Below are positions 63,308 to 64,000 of a stretch of 64,000 nucleotides of DNA, piece after piece; position 1 is the first letter of the stretch; each line of letters begins with the position of its first letter. The position numbers were made by a program, and so were the translations under genes. The DNA is taken from assembly GCF_031846165.1 (NCBI RefSeq), contig NZ_JAVRIE010000002.1, positions 1 to 64,000 on the forward strand, given 5' to 3'. Below the pieces are notes generated by a model. The model ran no database searches. It was not told the DNA's origin and saw only the letters and a program-made list of their open reading frames with translations. The stretch is from Glaciecola blandensis (GTDB taxonomy: Bacteria > Pseudomonadota > Gammaproteobacteria > Enterobacterales > Alteromonadaceae).

Positions 63308-64000
63308 CTACGCGAGATGTTTACCAAAGAAATCTAACGTACGTTGCCAAGATAAGTCGGCGTCTTGAGGGCTGAAACGACTGGTAGAGTCATTATGAAA
63401 GCCGTGTTGAGCGCCAGCATAGAAATGCGCTTTATAATTCGCATCGTTAGCCTTAAGAACGGCTTCGTACGACTCCCAAGATGCATTCACACGCTTATCC
63501 AATTCGGCAAAGTGGATCATCAATGGGCCTTTCACATTCTGTTGGAGCTCAGCTTTTGCTGGTGTGCCATAATACGGTACAGCGGCATCGATCTCATTAG
63601 GCATTGTCGCTGCTAACAAGTTACTAATATAACCACCAAAACAGAATCCAACGACACCTAATTTGCCTGTACCACTTTCATGCTTTTTCAGCCAGTTAGC
63701 TGCTGCCATGAAGTCTTGTTCAATTTTGTCACGATCTAGGCTTCGCTGCATGCTTCGACCTTCGTCATCATTCCCAGGGTAACCACCTAAAGGTGCTAAG
63801 GCGTCTGGTGCAAATGCAACAAAACCTGCTTTGGCAAGACGTCGAGCGACATCCTTAATGTAAGGGTTTAAGCCTCTATTCTCGTGAACCACAAGTACAG
63901 TGGGTGCCTTTTTGTCGAGATTACGCGGTACCACTAAGTAACCTTCGCCTTTCCCATGCCCTAGCGGCGAGTCGAAAGTTTCATAGGTAGCTTTAATATC
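63308..64000 (-). CDS. Dienelactone hydrolase family protein (5' end outside window)
   Basis: The reading frame continues to the window edge at 64000, so the N-terminus is missing; the edge residues DIKATYETFDSPLGHGKG fit the family's early part. The core has VLVVHENRGLNPYIKDVARR, the Cys nucleophile in GFCFGGY, the acid in FAELDKRVN and the His in AGAQHGFHND. Such enzymes hydrolyse lactones or esters. A start further right is expected just outside. It lies 22 bases upstream of the SWIM-protein start. Confidence 0.9.
   Translation of the reverse strand, partial: DIKATYETFDSPLGHGKGEGYLVVPRNLDKKAPTVLVVHENRGLNPYIKDVARRLAKAGFVAFAPDALAPLGGYPGNDDEGRSMQRSLDRDKIEQDFMAAANWLKKHESGTGKLGVVGFCFGGYISNLLAATMPNEIDAAVPYYGTPAKAELQQNVKGPLMIHFAELDKRVNASWESYEAVLKANDANYKAHFYAGAQHGFHNDSTSRFSPQDADLSWQRTLDFFGKHLA

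Noticed and set aside
1..64000. tRNA, rRNA, riboswitch or prophage modules
   Set aside because: No cloverleaf, rRNA-like stretch, conserved riboswitch core, integrase, terminase or structural phage gene was found in the gaps or among the gene products.

Overview
This window looks like chromosomal DNA of a marine gammaproteobacterium of the Alteromonadales (Alteromonadaceae / Glaciecola-like). The evidence is gene content and order: coaBC-radC-rpmB-rpmG-mutM-coaD next to slmA, kbl-tdh, glpE-glpG, ubiC-ubiA, rep, purT, a Kdo kinase (kdkA), and many lipoproteins with clear lipoboxes. Base composition is moderate and AT-leaning throughout. I see no rRNA, tRNA, prophage, CRISPR array or intact insertion sequence. 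All calls come from reading the sequence; no database search was run.

Layout. 1-1.3 kb: a MITE-like inverted-repeat element, then a secreted esterase bracketed by relatives of the element's terminal motif. 1.3-8.1 kb: a lipoprotein/transglutaminase-like pair, a 1.2 kb gene-free stretch, and a CadC/ToxR-like membrane regulator. 8.1-13.4 kb: an SOS mutasome cassette imuA-imuB-dnaE2 with a LexA box over its promoter. 13.6-17.4 kb: a secreted YciI-like protein, an EAL-HDOD signalling protein, and speD plus a membrane-fused aminopropyltransferase. 17.5-25.7 kb: a VWA lipoprotein, an ECF sigma factor and a membrane protein (probable anti-sigma) in one operon, a hybrid kinase/response-regulator phosphorelay, and a lipoprotein that looks like the tail of a GH13 glucosidase. 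25.8-35.8 kb: purT, a DUF945 protein, a DUF885 metallopeptidase-like lipoprotein, an unusual two-armed minisatellite, an HSL-type esterase, a TetR/metallo-hydrolase pair with a probable operator, and an M28 peptidase.

35.9-50.6 kb mixes surface-polysaccharide genes (CDP-glycerol-transferase-like, KpsC/KpsS-like, GT25, Wzi, KdkA, GT9) with conserved housekeeping genes (slmA, coaBC, radC, rpmB, rpmG, mutM, coaD). The usual dut gene is missing between coaBC and slmA. 50.6-58.3 kb holds threonine degradation (kbl-tdh), glpE-glpG, an orphan FliL-like protein, ubiquinone genes ubiC-ubiA-ubiK and the Rep helicase. 58.3-64 kb holds a GAF-GAF-GGDEF protein with a decayed EAL domain, a cytochrome c5-like protein, a SWIM zinc-finger protein and a dienelactone hydrolase cut by the window edge.

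Working together: three c-di-GMP-type proteins, with EAL domains in different states of conservation, and a phosphorelay with no DNA-binding output provide signalling; the polysaccharide genes shape the envelope; the imu cassette provides damage-induced mutagenesis. The least explained items are the VWA/ECF/anti-sigma operon, the GH13-tail lipoprotein, the two-armed minisatellite and the bracketed esterase at the left edge.
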